A stretch of 64,000 bases of DNA from Cytospora piceicola (taxonomy: Eukaryota > Ascomycota > Sordariomycetes > Diaporthales > Cytosporaceae): assembly GCA_023375675.1 (NCBI GenBank), contig JALQBC010000050.1, positions 175,628 to 239,627 of the forward strand. Reading direction: 5' to 3'. Made by a program: the position numbers and the translations under genes. Of this stretch, positions 10,791 to 24,169 are shown in pieces; within the stretch, counting starts at the first letter, position 1; each line of letters begins with the position of its first letter. Under the pieces are notes generated by a model, which made no database searches, was not told where the DNA came from, and saw only the letters and a program-made list of their open reading frames with translations.

Positions 10791-12637
10791 CCGCTCGTGT
10801 AGGACTTGACTAACACACTAGACCCGCTGGCGGGTCTCTTAATCGGGGCACCTGCCAAAAAGGGTATGGTGTTTGGCCTTTCGCAAATACCCCATGGCAA
10901 AGCTCACGCGAGACGTTCAGTTGGTCGGGGCGTCATGTCTGAGGTCGCAATACAGTGGAGCAGGAGAATGGCGGTCGATGAGGCTGTTGTAGGAGGGAAT
11001 TTGTAGGCAGGAAGAGTCGAGGGAGACGAGTGAGCTGATGAACAGGGAAGAAGATGAATGAAAGTCTCAAGGATTTCCGACTGTGTGGTCGATTAGGTGG
11101 TCAGTGAGTTGATACGCCGTGGGGCTGGGATTGTTGAGGCTGTCGTGACCCTTGATGGTTTGTTTGGCAGTTCACAAATTGACCGGACTCGATCTACTGT
11201 GATAGAACATGACGTCGGCTGGGCACGAAGGCCCCTAATTCCCTACACTACCACAGCAAAGCCATGTGGCCATAGCTCCCTTAGTTAGGTAAGTAAAGTA
11301 CAAAGTACCACCTCCCTCGGTAGGTACCTAGGTACTTGGGTATTTAACCACCCCATTGATCCTCCAGGGCTTGTTGCCCTTTTCCTAGGCCAACCATTTT
11401 GACCATTACGCAGTACCTAGGTATTGCAGACCATTTAGCGCTCTCAATTTCAGGTCAGCGAAAAGAAGAAAAGAAGAGACGCGGGGGACATCATATGAAA
11501 GAGTCGATTCGGGGGCAAGACCAGTTTGGCAGGTGTGTGTTAAGTACGGGCGTACTGTACTCTGGACGACCCAAGATGACCTATTCCCATCGGTTGTCCT
11601 ACTGTAGCTTGAGGCGGCACATCGAAGTGGGGGGCTTGCTGATCTGCAGGAGGTGGAAGCCAATGATAAATACGTTGTATATACTATTTACTGATGAAAC
11701 CCAGCACAACCAACACTGATGTCAGTACTGGTATATGCAGCGATTATGCAGAAATCTATAGTACCGTTGGACACATGACGTGCTGTTTTGCCGATGTCCT
11801 CAAGTGCCGAGCAGGGGACCAAGTGAGTGATCGGCTCACCGCCGGGCCGGAGTCTTCGGTACCGTATCGGCAGTATTTCAGAAATTTAGAACATCAGAAA
11901 ATTCACCTATTGGGTTTTCTTATTCCGTCTTCGCTATGATTTCAAAGATTTTAGCGCTTGACTGAGGACCTCTACGATCGTAAAACTCTTATGCCCTTAG
12001 ATGTAGTAGCCCCATTCATACTGTAACATTTGTGATCTGGGCAGTTCAAAGTACTTGACCAGTGTTTTGCCGTGCCGTGTCGGGCCAACGTTGGAATGTG
12101 AATGTGCCAGGTGCGTATACGGCACCAAAGTCGGAGCTCTCGGGATCTACAGGGGCGAGGGCATTCCCCCTATATTTTTAGCAGATGTGTAGATGTGTGT
12201 ATATATGTACAGCACGACTCCGTACGTCCGTACAAGTTACAAACATGCATGAACACATACATACCCACTTGGGTGAGTAAGTATAATCGATACGTGTTGG
12301 CCGTTACATACGTGTTAGTATACGGATCCCGTATGGATTTAAGTACGGACCTGACGGCCTGCACGGGCACTGGCAACGCCGGAAGAGCCGAACAGATCAA
12401 GCTTTAGCGGGGTCATTCTTGTGGCCTTGCCTGGGTCTTGTTGGTGGGGTTATTCCCGGGAGATGTTTGACCCTCTTGTTGGCTGTTACATCAGCATAGC
12501 GCCCCCGGATATCTCAACAACACTTCGGCTTCATCAATCTGTTCACGAGTCATCGATAAAGGTAGGGTGGGGTGGGACGTTACTAGGTACGGATCAATAT
12601 TGCTAGCTATAGGCAGGTTGTGTGTAGAGTTCTCTCC
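10790..12637. other. intergenic, no gene seen
   Basis: Normal composition returns. Short overlapping frames on both strands carry no family motifs. A perfect 6-base-arm hairpin GACCCG-CTGG-CGGGTC starts near 10,821, close to the right edge of the fossil. TACCTAGGTA-type palindromes occur near 11,325 and 11,415. Confidence 0.45.
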
Positions 12638-12646
12638 TATATAAAA
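12638..12646 (+). promoter_or_regulatory. TATA-like element of the dienelactone hydrolase gene
   Basis: TATATAAAA lies 119 bases before the ATG at 12765. A CT-rich tract (12,660-12,690), common in strongly expressed filamentous-fungus promoters, lies between them. Position and sequence support it; the function is inferred. Confidence 0.45.
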
Positions 12647-12764
12647 TCCATAGCTTTAACTTTCTCTCCCCCTTCCGTCCTTCCTGTACCTCTCGCCAAG
12701 ACTTCGATTAACAACCATCAACTATCTCCCACCCTTTATACCACCACACACCCCTCTTATCACA

Positions 12765-13764
12765 ATGGCTTCCAACCCCCCAGGAAAGTGCTGCACCGTC
12801 GGTGTCAAGCATGAGTAAGTGCCCCGTTCCCTATTTACCTGAACTCCATCAACCGCCTGGCCTGGATCAAGTACGTTTGTGCCATCTTTGGCACTCCGGC
12901 ACTCCGGTCCCGACAACAACGCCACCAAACAGATGCAAGGCCCGTAGCTGACAGTCCATCTTTCTTTCACAGAGGCGAGCCCACCGGTAGCTTCACCAAG
13001 GTTGGCCAGTACGAGGCTTACGTTGCTGAGCCGAAGGGCTCCAACAAGCACGATGGTGTCGCCCTCCTCTACATCCCCGACATCTTCGGCATCTGGCAAA
13101 ACTCCAAGCTCATGGCCGACCAGTTCGCCGCCAACGGTTACTACACCATTATTGTCGACATCTTCAACGGCGACCCCATTCCCATGCCCATGCCCGAAGG
13201 CTTCGACCTCATGAAGTGGCTGGGTGCTGGGTCCGATGGAAAGAACCCCCACACCAAGGAGGCCGTGGACCCTATCGTGCAGCTCAGCCTGAACTGGTTG
13301 AAGGAGCAGGGCTTCAAGAAGATTGGTGCCATGGGATACTGCTTCGGTGCTAAGGTATGCCTGCCTAGACCCCCCCCCCCCCGTTCATTGTTAAGAAGTA
13401 GGTCAAATGAAGACACATGCTAACCCGCCGGATTTCTCTCCAGTACGTCGCCCGCAACTACAAGAACGGAATCGACGTCGGCTACATGGCCCATCCTTCC
13501 TTTGTTGATGAGGACGAGCTCGCCTCCATCACCGGCCCCCTGTCCATCGCCGCCGCCGAAACCGACGAGATCTTCCCCGCCGACAAGCGCCACAAGTCCG
13601 AGGAGATCCTCCAAAAGACCGGCCTGCCCTACCAAATCACCCTTTACTCCGGTACCGAGCACGGATTCTCCGTCCGCTGCGACGTGTCCAAGAGGCATCA
13701 GAAGTTCGCCAAGGAGCAGGCCTTCCTCCAGGCCATCTCTTGGTTCGACGAGTACTTGCTGTAA
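12765..13764 (+). CDS. dienelactone hydrolase family protein
   Basis: Exons 12765-12814, 12973-13354 and 13444-13764, 250 residues. Start context is CACAATGGC. Donors GTAAGT and GTATGC pair with acceptors TTTCACAG and CTCTCCAG and keep frame. The alpha/beta-hydrolase catalytic triad of the family is visible: Cys140 in GYCFGAK, Asp185 in AAETDEIF and His217 in SGTEHGFSVR. The family (PF01738) hydrolyses dienelactones in aromatic-compound breakdown, and many fungal members have unknown substrates. No signal peptide is seen, so it is probably cytosolic. Length is usual for the family. Intron 2 contains a run of 13 C at 13370-13382, a place where sequencing length errors are likely but without effect on the protein. 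Confidence 0.92.
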
Positions 13765-14416
13765 ATCGGCTTGATAAAGACCAACTAGGATCAGGATGCG
13801 CGAGGCTCGTGGGGATATTGGCGAATTATTGGCGAATTTGATTTCCCATTTGCATTGCATAAGAGTCTATGGGTATAGCTCTAAACCACGATACCTACAA
13901 TATACCCCAGAACGTTCCCAAAGCACAACAATGAGCATATGTGCACTTCTCCATGTTTCCGTCTCCGTCTGCTGCTCCATGCCACAATAACGCGACTGTA
14001 TCAGCATGATTTGGCTTGGGGGCTGCGACTACATCTCCCAGTTATAATATTCCTTCTCCGATTCCGTCTCCGACATGAAGTCCAGATGTCTGTTATGTAC
14101 GGCGTTAGCTCGTCTATTCTGAAAATCCATTTGGACCCTCCAATCGGCAGTAGCCAGGCGGAAACAACATAGTAACTAGCATATCTCTGAGCAGTGAGGA
14201 AGTCAGGTGTGACTGTTTTTGAGCCATTTTCTATTGTATATGTAGATAACGGTAACCGCGTTCCTTGCCGATTTCCTGCTGCCCTGTGTGTGGATGTGGT
14301 ATGGAAGTGTGTGCGATCAGCCGGGGAAAGTTGTCGCCGCAGGTAACAGGACATCTGGACCGAGTGAACGCTTCCTAACAATCCCGGTCCGTGAGAATAT
14401 TGAATTCAATCCGATC
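13765..14416. other. convergent 3' intergenic region
   Basis: Separates the dienelactone hydrolase (plus) from the sugar transporter (minus). No coding feature is supported. Confidence 0.4.
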
Positions 14417-16262
14417 TCATTTACGATAATACCTATCTCTGGCAGTAGGCCCTTTCTTATGTCGATATGCTTCAAAGTGAGCTTCTTCGTAATAGTCGCC
14501 ATAGATCTCCGTTGCGATCGCAAGTAGGTCAATATGGGCCACTGCCTCATCACCGTCAAAGATGCGCGCAATCTCTTCCAGCGTTGGGCCCTTGGTCTCG
14601 ACGTAGAAGAACCACACGAATATCAGCTCCACCACATCCCAGCAGGTGTAGAAGAGCATGAACATCCAATGACGTGGAAACCTATCCCAAGCAATCTTGT
14701 TCGTTTGGCTGGTTGCATTATCAGTGCTGTCTCAACGAGTAGCGAGCAGAAGTTGAGGTGAGAACTCACTTTCCAACAGCCAGCACGGCCTGTATAGTAA
14801 TATTCATAATCATCATCCCCTTGGCTCGGAGGTGGAAGGGGAGGATTTCGAGAGCGTAAGCCACCAGGAGGCCAGAAAAGCCGATGTCGTAGAATACTCC
14901 AAAGATCCAGATGAAGACGAGTTGTGCATAACCGCTTTGAATGCTGGTCATATTAGAGTTCTCATAGATGGCCCCGGTCGCTGTCCAACAGGCAAAGGCA
15001 ACCACCATCCCACTCGTGGATATCAAAAACAATGGGCGACGACCAAAGCGGTCAACGTTCAAGGCCGCAGCAATAGTGACGATCAGATCAAGAATGATTT
15101 TGCCGGTTGACATGGCCAACTTCTGGCTCTGCAGTGTGATGCCCGCCGCCTCATAGATGATGTTGATATAATTCGAGAAGAGCGCATTCCCCGAGTACTG
15201 CGAAATGATTCCCAGGGAAACAATGATACCCAATCGCCATCTGTTTCCCTTAGTCCGGAGGAAGTCCAAGTAACTCGTAGACTTGTCTGCGTCCCGGTCC
15301 ATCTGAATGGTCTGTTTGATCTCCTGGAATTCGAACTGGACAATCTCGTTGTGTATATTCCCGCCGGCATGGTGTTTGGAAAGAACAAGTAAGGCGTCTT
15401 CGTCCCTGTTCTTGTTGACAAGATAACGGGGTGATTCCGGAAGCCACCAAATGAAAGTGATCTGGATGATGGAAGGGACGGTTTGCATGAGCGTGATGGA
15501 GCGCCACGACCAATCATTGTTGATGTATGCGGTGCCCCAGCCGATGGAGGAGACGAGAAGAGCACCTAAGTTCCAGAGACAGTTGTATATGGCCGTGACA
15601 GGGCCGCGATGCTGAGGGTGGCAGATCTCTGTCAGTAGCAATGGCGAGGCCATCTGTGCCAGAGAGTTCCCGAAGCCAAGGAGAAACCGACCGCTGATGT
15701 ACACTGTCTCCGTTGTTTGTGTCAGTCCCAGTGCAAGTGTAGTATGTAATCATAACACATTGTCGAGATGTAACTTACCAGCAAATGTACTGCAGAAACC
15801 AGTAAGACATCCGCCTGCAATCATAAATATACAACCAAGAACGATCGCAACTTTCCTGCCGAAGTGGTCCGCAACGTACGGTGTGAATAAGAATGAGACG
15901 ATGGACCCGATGTTGAACATATTGATCAAGATACCCAACTTGTTGTTGTCGCTGATATCAGGGCCGAAATAACTTTGCCATCGCTGGAACTGCTGTGATG
16001 TGTTGACAAGCATGCCATCGTATCCCGTCGTGGCCGAGGCGATCATGAGCACCAACGACATGGCATATAGTCTGCGGAGATGGGGCTCCTTGTACCATGT
16101 CACTTTCTCGAACATGGGAGACTCGACCTGAGCCATTGCTAATCCAGCCTGTGCTTGTCTCGCATCGACCTCGAACACATTCTGGCTTTGCTTTTCCCCT
16201 GCGACATGCCCGACATCGACATCACCAAGCCTTCGAAATTTGTCTGATGGGGCAAGTGGCAT
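14417..16262 (-). CDS. MFS sugar transporter (hexose/lactose-permease type)
   Basis: Exons 16262-15779, 15703-14770 and 14726-14417, 575 residues. Introns are GTAAGT...GACAG and GTGAGT...GACAG. About 60 cytosolic residues precede the first membrane span (LYAMSLVLMIASATTGYDGM). Sugar-porter signatures are present: ADHFGRK between spans 2 and 3, ISGRFLLGFGNS, WWLPESPRYL after span 6, NVDRFGRRPLF in the second half and VETKGPTLEEIARIFDG after span 12. The form of the N-terminal half, with WYKEPHLRRLY before span 1, resembles fungal lactose/hexose-type permeases. It should sit in the plasma membrane as a proton symporter; the substrate cannot be read. It is convergent with the hydrolase gene, and no other pathway gene adjoins it. 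Confidence 0.92.
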
Positions 16263-17044
16263 GGTGATGAAAAGGGACGAGTTGGACGTGCTTCAGCGAC
16301 TATGAGTGAACGATCCCGGCGAGGAAAGGCCGGGCGTTGGCTTGGGGGACAAGACCAGATTAATAGAGGTTCGGACCATGTACTAGGATGGTGAAGTCCG
16401 GGGTTACATATGTACAGTAGCTCTGGGTTAGCATGCATCATCCTACATACTTGCTTACGGTATTTATACCACCCAGGCACCATTAATCCTAGACTTCAGC
16501 TGCAAATGTGATACGGATAGTGACACATCTCATCAATAAAATTGAGCATCGGCGTTGCAAGATATAGATTGGTCGACATGGACGACATGTGCAGGGAATC
16601 GATAACCTTGCAAGTACCTACTTAGGTAGCGGATAAATTCCCCGGCTGCCCGATACATTGTACGGGAACTTCGTCATGGGTTCATGTGTTCCGGTGTTTA
16701 TTTCAAGATTAAGGACCGATTGAGGGATGAAATATAAGGTTTCTGAATCTTCCATGCATACAACATGCTTCAAATGCTCCGTTCCTTTTGCGTCCGTGCA
16801 GTCCCTCCGTGTGTTTTCAGTACAGCACTGCACCAAAACGCTGATTGGGCCCCATTCTATTATCCAACGATGGCATTTAACCTGTTTGGGAAATTCGGCC
16901 GAAGACCTCCGTCTTTGTCACAGACATGACTGCTACAGCCATGCGCAGCTGACACGGCGTTTTACTCATGGCCAGTCATCAAATTCAAAGTGGGTGGTGC
17001 ATGATGGATGACAGACGGCAGGCACTGGGTGGCTTCAATATACC
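16263..17044. other. transporter promoter region and left flank of the 12 kb element
   Basis: Normal-composition DNA upstream of the transporter. Short frames have no motifs. It ends abruptly at the inverted-repeat edge at 17045. A palindromic TACCTACTTAGGTA-like site lies near 16,615. Confidence 0.45.
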
Positions 17045-17074
17045 ATACCGCGGCGACGGTTATTTTGAAAACGC
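17045..17074 (+). repeat. left terminal inverted repeat
   Basis: Starts ATACCGCGGCG and ends TTATTTTGAAAACGC. It matches the reverse complement of 29121-29150 at 27 of 30 positions. The change from normal to AT-rich composition happens exactly here. Confidence 0.85.
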
Positions 17075-17757
17075 TCAGAGGTATAATATATAGGCTATAA
17101 AACGGTTTCGGCTCTAAGTTTAGTTAGCCATTATTCACTTACCGTATAGACTCTACTATAACACAGGCTTATAACGTAAATACCCCGTTTACTATATAAT
17201 TATAAAGGGTTTAAAGTTATAATATTATAGAAATATATTAGTATATTTCCGTCTCGGTATCGTGTTAATAGCTAAGCCGTATAATACTAAATAAGTTAAA
17301 ACGATTTCGAGGTATAAAAACAATACGGGGTCTATTATAAGGCTTTATATAAAGTACTATATAACTACTAAGTCTATATATTAAAGCTAATATAATATAG
17401 CTATAAAATGATTTTTAAAGGCTATAGCTGTTATATCTAGTTAATATAGTCTTTACTATAAAATAATACTGCTTTTATAATACGCCGGGAAAACGATATC
17501 GGATAGTTAAGACTATACCTTAAGAGTAGTATAGGTTTTTAAATTTAATACTAAGTTATAATTCGAAATATTTTTATAGTTAAGGTTATTTTTTTATCGT
17601 TAAATAATTATTACTAATAAAGATATAATTATAATTTAATATAATACGGTTTCTAATATAGTACGATTTTACAGTTACCTAACTACTTAAGTACTTAGCT
17701 AACTACCTTTAGTACCTATTAGTTCTTCTTACTACCGCGTTTTCCTTTACTACTTAA

Positions 17758-18650
17758 ATGCCTACTATAGATCCTCCCTACCTCTTTTACTATATAACTA
17801 AATTTACGTCTATTAAAAGCCTTATTACCGACGTAAGGTATCGTAATTCTCGTTTATTTAGTTTGTCGGTTATTAGTCGCTATTACTTAATCGTCGTTAA
17901 AAAAGAAGAATCTTTTATATCGCGGTATTATAATATCGCGATATCGCGGTATCGTAGTAATATCTTATCGTAAAGTTATAATAAGTATTTAAAATTACTA
18001 AGTTAAAGTTCTATAACTTACCTGTTTAGCTAAGAAATACTCTATAGTTTAAGAACACCTACCGATATCCGTTAGTATAAACAGCCTAAGTAAATTCGAA
18101 AAACGGCTAATACTATAGTAACCTATATAAAGCGAACTATAAAAACTATAAAGTTAGCTATATTCTAACAGCTCCGAAGGGAATAGCTTACCGGATACTA
18201 GCTATAAAAAACATTACCTTTTAAAGCTTAAAGTTAGTAAGTCTCGATAACCGAGCTATAAGGTAATAAAACACTTATACTTACCGGAAACGTAAAAGCT
18301 AAACGACCGAAAGCTAAAGCTAAATATTAGCTAAATATTTAAACGCGGCTATTAATAAACTTTACTTATATTCGTAAAAAACTACTTATTAATATATACT
18401 ATAAGCGTAAAGATTAAAGGTTTAGCAGTTTTTATAGTTAGAATACTAAAGGTAGCTTATATAGCCTTAGATTATAAGTGTTAACGCTAACTTTACAGAT
18501 AAGTAATAAAATAACAGAGAATAATTACAGTACTTATATCGCCTTAAACGAAAGGCTAATTAAAGACTTAAAAAACGCTATAATATTTTATAGTTAATAC
18601 TTAATTTATTAACGGAAGTAAAAAAGGTAACAGACCCTTTACTTAAGCCG
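17758..18650 (+). pseudogene. fossil reading frame A inside the 12 kb element
   Basis: One plus-strand frame starts ATG (MPT-DPPYLFYY), stays free of stops for 71 codons, and then runs on to about 297 codons with only TAA and TAG interruptions and no TGA. That is expected where CAA, CAG or TGG codons were changed by RIP. The stretch is Lys/Arg-, Tyr- and Leu-rich, for example LNERLIKDLKNA near 18,560. I do not recognise the family. A 5'-terminal position just inside the left inverted repeat suggests a gene needed for movement (inference). Confidence 0.4.
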
Positions 18651-18900
18651 ATAAGTATAACCGGCTTATCTATTCGGCGCTAATACTATTAGTAATAAAA
18701 CTAGTAAGTATAGATAACTTTAAGTATAACGCTAAATAAAAAATAATACCTACAGTTTTTATAAACCGTCGATTAGTAATAAATAGTACTAGTAGGTATA
18801 ACGATAAAGAGTATAACGTTAGTAAGAGTAAGGTACTTAAAGAGTTTATAAACGTTAATAAGCTAGTATACCGTATATATAAATACAGGTAAAGAAGAAA

Positions 18901-18975
18901 AACAATAATAATAGCAATATCGATAGTAGTATTAATATTAATAGTAATAGTAATAGTAATAGTAATAGTAACAGG
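18901..18975 (+). repeat. AGTAAT-type short tandem repeat
   Basis: Repeated AGTAAT hexamers preceded by AATAAT and ATTAAT variants. In one frame it reads as alternating Ser and Asn, as in a low-complexity protein linker, and runs into an Asp/Asn/Tyr-rich stretch. It lies within the RIPped element. Confidence 0.6.
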
Positions 18976-21289
18976 GAAGATAATAAAGACGCCGATAATT
19001 ATAATTATTATTATTTATAAGAATAAAGAAAAAGGGAATATAAAAAAGATAGACTTTACGTTTAGGTAACCTTTATTTAACTAAGAAATACAGGGTTAAT
19101 TATTAAAACACCTTTTAGTTTTATAGTTAGTAAATACGTTCTATAAGTACTAATATAAAATAGTAGCTAAGCTAGTACTAATAACCTTAGAACTTTAGAA
19201 ATTATAACTACTTAAAGAGTAAAGCAGGCTATATAACGATATCTAACTGTAAAATCGTCTTTATAAGAGTTATAAAACGGCTCGGTATTATAAAGTATAG
19301 CGTAAGTAGATTAGATTTAGCTATTATAACTATAAAAACCTTTTTAGATTTATATTAAAATCGTTAACGTAGTTATTCGTTCCGGTAGATATATAAGGTA
19401 TAACTATAAAACTTTTTTATAGCTATATAACCGATACTATAGGTAATATTTAAGCTATAAACGATATATTATAGAGATTTATCTCGACTTAGCTATACCT
19501 TTTAGTAGCTATAAAAACGATATTAACTACTATACGTATAGTTTACTATCTAACTTAATAAATAAGCTATTATACTACGGTATTATCTAAACTCTTTTTA
19601 TAGTAAGTTTAAAAATACCGATAATTCGTCTTTCTTTATTTAAGTTAAAAATAGGTTATTATAGTAATAGCTATAAGCCTTTAGGCCCTATATACCTTTC
19701 TACTACTATAATAACAGTAAATACCTTATATACTTTATATAAATTATAAAAGAAAAGGCTATCTAGATAAGCGATTACCTTACCTTTACTATTATTTCCG
19801 GTACTTTAAACAGATACGAAATTACTAACTATAAAAAACCGGCGACAGCTCTGATTTTTAAAAGAGGCGTTAGTAAAAAATAATAATAATATATATAGAA
19901 TTACTTATAGTTCCTTAAATAAGAACTTTTTAAACTACTTAAATTTCTTATTATTTTAAATAATCTTTATCTTTATATAGTCTATTATATATATCCTTCG
20001 TAGTTTAGCTATAAAACTTAGCTAGTCGTCTTCGGAACTTAACTACGTAATACGTATAAAGTCGTCCTTTTATTATATAACCTAATACTTTATAAGGCTG
20101 TAAATTAGTATAGGTTTAATATATATCTCGTCGCTTATAATATCTCTTATTATCTCTTCTTTAGTATATTCGTCGTCGATGTTTAAGTAAAGGTTAAAAG
20201 TAGCTATAAGTTTTAAGTAACTAATTTTAATAGTTTTAAGAGCTATTTAAAGCTTTTCGTCGTAGCTTTAAAGAATACTTTTTTTAAAGTCTTAAGTTAA
20301 ACTAAATAAGATAAAGAGAGTACTCCGTTCTTTTTAAACTAATATCGAAATAATATTTTAATAGTTAGTAAAGCGGATATCGAAAGTATAGTTACTATAG
20401 ATAAAAAGGTTAATAAAAAATAACCGTAAATTACTAGCTAAGGATTCTTAGCTTACCGATATTTATTCTCCGCTTATAATATCGATATTATATAAGCACT
20501 TTTAAACCTTTTAATATTTTAAAAATAATAAATACCTATATAAATATTAAGAAGATTTTTCTTATTTTCCTATACCTTTTTAGCGTTTTTTAAGTTATCC
20601 GCTTTAGCTTATAATATTTATTGCCGCTTTATACTTATATAAGACTATAAACTTCTTTAATCGGATATATTATTACTAAGAACAGATACCGATATATTAA
20701 GAGAAATAGCTAAAGTATTAAATAAAGGAATAAGAGGTCGTTTCTTAGCTATATTTTTCTTCTGTTATCGTAAGATCTTAAAAGCAGCATTTTTCCGGGC
20801 TTTTTCGACTATAGAATACTTTAATACCTAGCAGATAAATTAAAATACTTTTCGTTTAGCTATTACGTCCTTATAGAGACGACCGCGTTAAGCGGCTATA
20901 CTCTTACTATTATAAAGTATAAGTGTTAACTATATAAATCTTTAAAATACGTATATTAATTAATATTCGACGGGGAAATTTAACGTATTAATAATATCGT
21001 TTAAGGTGTTAATATATTCGTATATAAATATAGAAAACGTAAATTAAATACTTTAGCGAATATAATTTTTTTTTAGTTAGTAAAGAAGAAGAATAAGAGT
21101 AATAATATTAGCTCGAGTATATTTTTATATCCGAAAGTTTTTATAGTATATACTAATTATATTAATCTACGCCTAACTTAAAGGAAAAGGGAATAACTTA
21201 TATATTACGTCGAACTCGACGGCGACAGAGGCGGTAAGAATATTATTTAATAAAAAGCTATAAAAATATCTAAAAATTCCTTTAAACTC

Positions 21290-21700
21290 GGAATATACAG
21301 TATTAACAGGTCGCGACTTTAAAATATCTAAAGTCGGAAACAGATCGAGTAATATCTTTATTAGCCGGTAGTCGGAATAGATACCGAAATCTGTTTTAGC
21401 CTTAGTTTTTTTTATACCTAATAATAAAACGATATAATATATCGCCTTTTTATATTGCTAGTAGTAGCGTTTATTTAAGATAATATTAAAATTCAGAATA
21501 CGGCGGTCCTTATTACCGATAAAATAATCTCGATATAGTTTTTTAGCTAAGTAAGTTTTATAGCCTATAAGTTTTTACTAGCCTTATATATCGCCGGTAA
21601 TATATACGATAAAGATATATATAAATGTTTTTTTACTATTAATATCTATATAGATATCTCGGTTAAGTCCGATTATATAGTTAAAAGTAAAGAAAACATC
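21290..21700 (-). pseudogene. fossil reading frame D (minus strand) inside the 12 kb element
   Basis: Read right to left, one frame gives protein-like sequence with only TAG/TAA breaks: GLNRDIY, then YRDYFIGNKDRRILNFNII, KTKAKTDFGIYSDYRL and LLDLFPTLDILKSRPVN. It suggests a gene on the opposite strand from the other fossils. The family is not recognised. Edges are only where I followed the frame. Confidence 0.3.
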
Positions 21701-24169
21701 TAATAGATCTACTTTATATAAATTAAATATTAAAAGAAAAATACCTTATTTCGTTTTATATAACTACTTAGGAAAGAAAAGCGCTATAATATAAATCTCT
21801 ATAATAGCACGATATATATTATAGTAAAAACCGAATATATCGTTAAATAGGTTTTAAAGGAGATAGACGATATTCTTATTATTACCGATAAATTTCTATT
21901 CGATATAGTCGTAACCGAATAATCCGATTTCTAACTCGGCGGTATATAGTAATAATAAATATACCTTTCGGAAGCCGGTATACCTATTATAAAAAATATA
22001 GTTAACTATATATTAGTATAGCTAAATATCTTATTAGTCGGGTGTTTTTTTAAAGTCGAAGCTATAGTTTATAACTATATTTTTTAAACGTTTAAGAATT
22101 TAGTAGGTAGATAGTAAAATCTCCGAGTTTTCTATAATAATAAGTTCTTTATAGTCTTCTATAACGGGAATTATTTATAAGTTACTCGCCTCCGATAGTA
22201 TATGTAGTAGGAGGTTAAACCTAAGGTATATATACTATACGAGTAATAGTAAGTTTACCGGTAGCCTTAATCTGCTATTAAAACTATAGTACCGAATATA
22301 ACCTAAGTAGGTTTTTTTATATTAGTAGTCTATATAGTTCCTTTAGTCGTTAAGATATCTATATCGGTATTAGATAAAGTCCGAAAAGAGTATTAGGCGA
22401 TTATCGAGGTAAAAGAAAAATTTCTTATTTCCGGTTTTAACTAACTCGCCTTACTACTTAGCCTTTTAAGCCTGTTAAAGTTCGTCTTTTATATAAACTG
22501 CTATATTATAATAGATATTTCTCGAAATAATAAGGTTTATAAGTATTTTTTTAATTAAGTCTTTTAAATTAAAAATAAATATATCTTCGGTCGGCTTCGC
22601 TCTTATAAGTAGCTTTATAATATCTAAATCTACTTTAGCCTTCTTTAGTTTTACTATAGATATAGCCTGCTTAATACCCTTTATAACTATATTTTTATAA
22701 TTCGTAAGGTTATATAAATTATCGACTGTTTTTATAAGCTTTAGTACTTTTAATAAATAATTATATAACTTATACGAGATATTATATTTCTTAATCTATA
22801 GCCCTATTACGAATACGAAAGGTAATAGGCAGAAGGGTTTTTAATCTGTCGGCTTTTTTACCGTTTAGTTTTTGTTTAATAGCCCCGGTAACTATAAAAT
22901 ATTAATATCTTTAATAAGTCGTATAAAGTCGAACCGTAAATTACTACCGGGAGTATCTTTACTGTCGTTATATTTATCGGGAAGGGCAGATAAATATCCC
23001 GGGTTAGGCTATTATAAGAACTCGGGAACTTAAAAGGTAAAATTATATTTATAATTATAGTCTTTTATCGTATTTTATATTTATTCGATAGCTTACTATA
23101 TACTCTTAAGAATATCTAAGGTATTATATTCTCTATTTACGCTACTGTTATCGTCGGCGTTATAAAGTACGTCTTCGGATATATCTAATACTACTTCGAT
23201 TTTATAGTTATTTATAATAAGGTATTTATCGTTATTTATTTACGCCTATAAGCTATCGTAGTCGTCGTTATTAAAGTTATTTATAGGATTTTATAGTTAA
23301 AGTCTAAGTGCCGTCGGCTATATATCTTTACTATTTAGTCGCTTACGTTTAAGGAAATATAATATAAGATTTTCCGCTAGCTTACTTAAACTAAAGCTAT
23401 TAAGCTTTAAAGCAGGCTAGTATATAAATCGAAAAGGTATTACGCTTATAGCTATAAAAAAGCGTAAGATAGTATATCGTAATAGATTAGTAGCTTAAAC
23501 TAAAAAATTACTAGTCGATATATTATAGCTTACCGTAAAGTCTTAATATATAAAATCGAAGGTATTAGTTAACGTTACGTTAACTCCGTAATAGCTTAAT
23601 CGGAGAAATAGATCTGCCTTACCTCTATACTAGATCTTATATCGTAGCTTCTTTAACGCTAAAATAAGTTATCGATTATTAATCCTCCCGTTCTTTTCCT
23701 TATATTTAATTTAACGTTAATATTCTAAGGTTTCTACCTTTTACTACTACCTTTATAGTATCGCCGTTTTAATCTAGTATTATATATAGCCTCGATTTTA
23801 CTTAGTTAAATAAACTTATAAAAACTTTAACTTTTTAAAGGTCGGTATAGCGTTATCTATAAGTAATAAAGCAGGCTTTAATAATACCTTATATAAGTTA
23901 TAAAACTTACTAAAACGTATCGACCTTACTTTCTGTTAATAGGCGTTAAATAATAGTAACTACGTTTTTCGCAAGAAACTTACTATAGTTATAAATATAG
24001 ATAATTACTAGGCTACTAACTAAATAACCGTAATAATCCTTTAAGCTAAAAACGTTCGAGAATCTTTTCTTAACCGGGTTAAAGTCTATAATACCTTAAA
24101 GGCTCGTATATAAATAATAATATTAATAGTTTTTATAGTCGAGATTATAAAAAACGCTTAAAAATAGTA

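Noticed and set aside
13420..13860. Minus-strand 146-codon frame
   Set aside because: Shadow of exon 3 of the dienelactone hydrolase, which carries the catalytic Asp and His on the plus strand.
12638..16262. Catabolic cluster of dienelactone hydrolase and sugar transporter
   Set aside because: The genes are convergent and their families have no known shared substrate; adjacency alone is not evidence.
18901..18975. CRISPR-like array or centromeric satellite
   Set aside because: It is a simple hexamer repeat without spacers, in a fungal genome, best read as a low-complexity Ser/Asn coding remnant.
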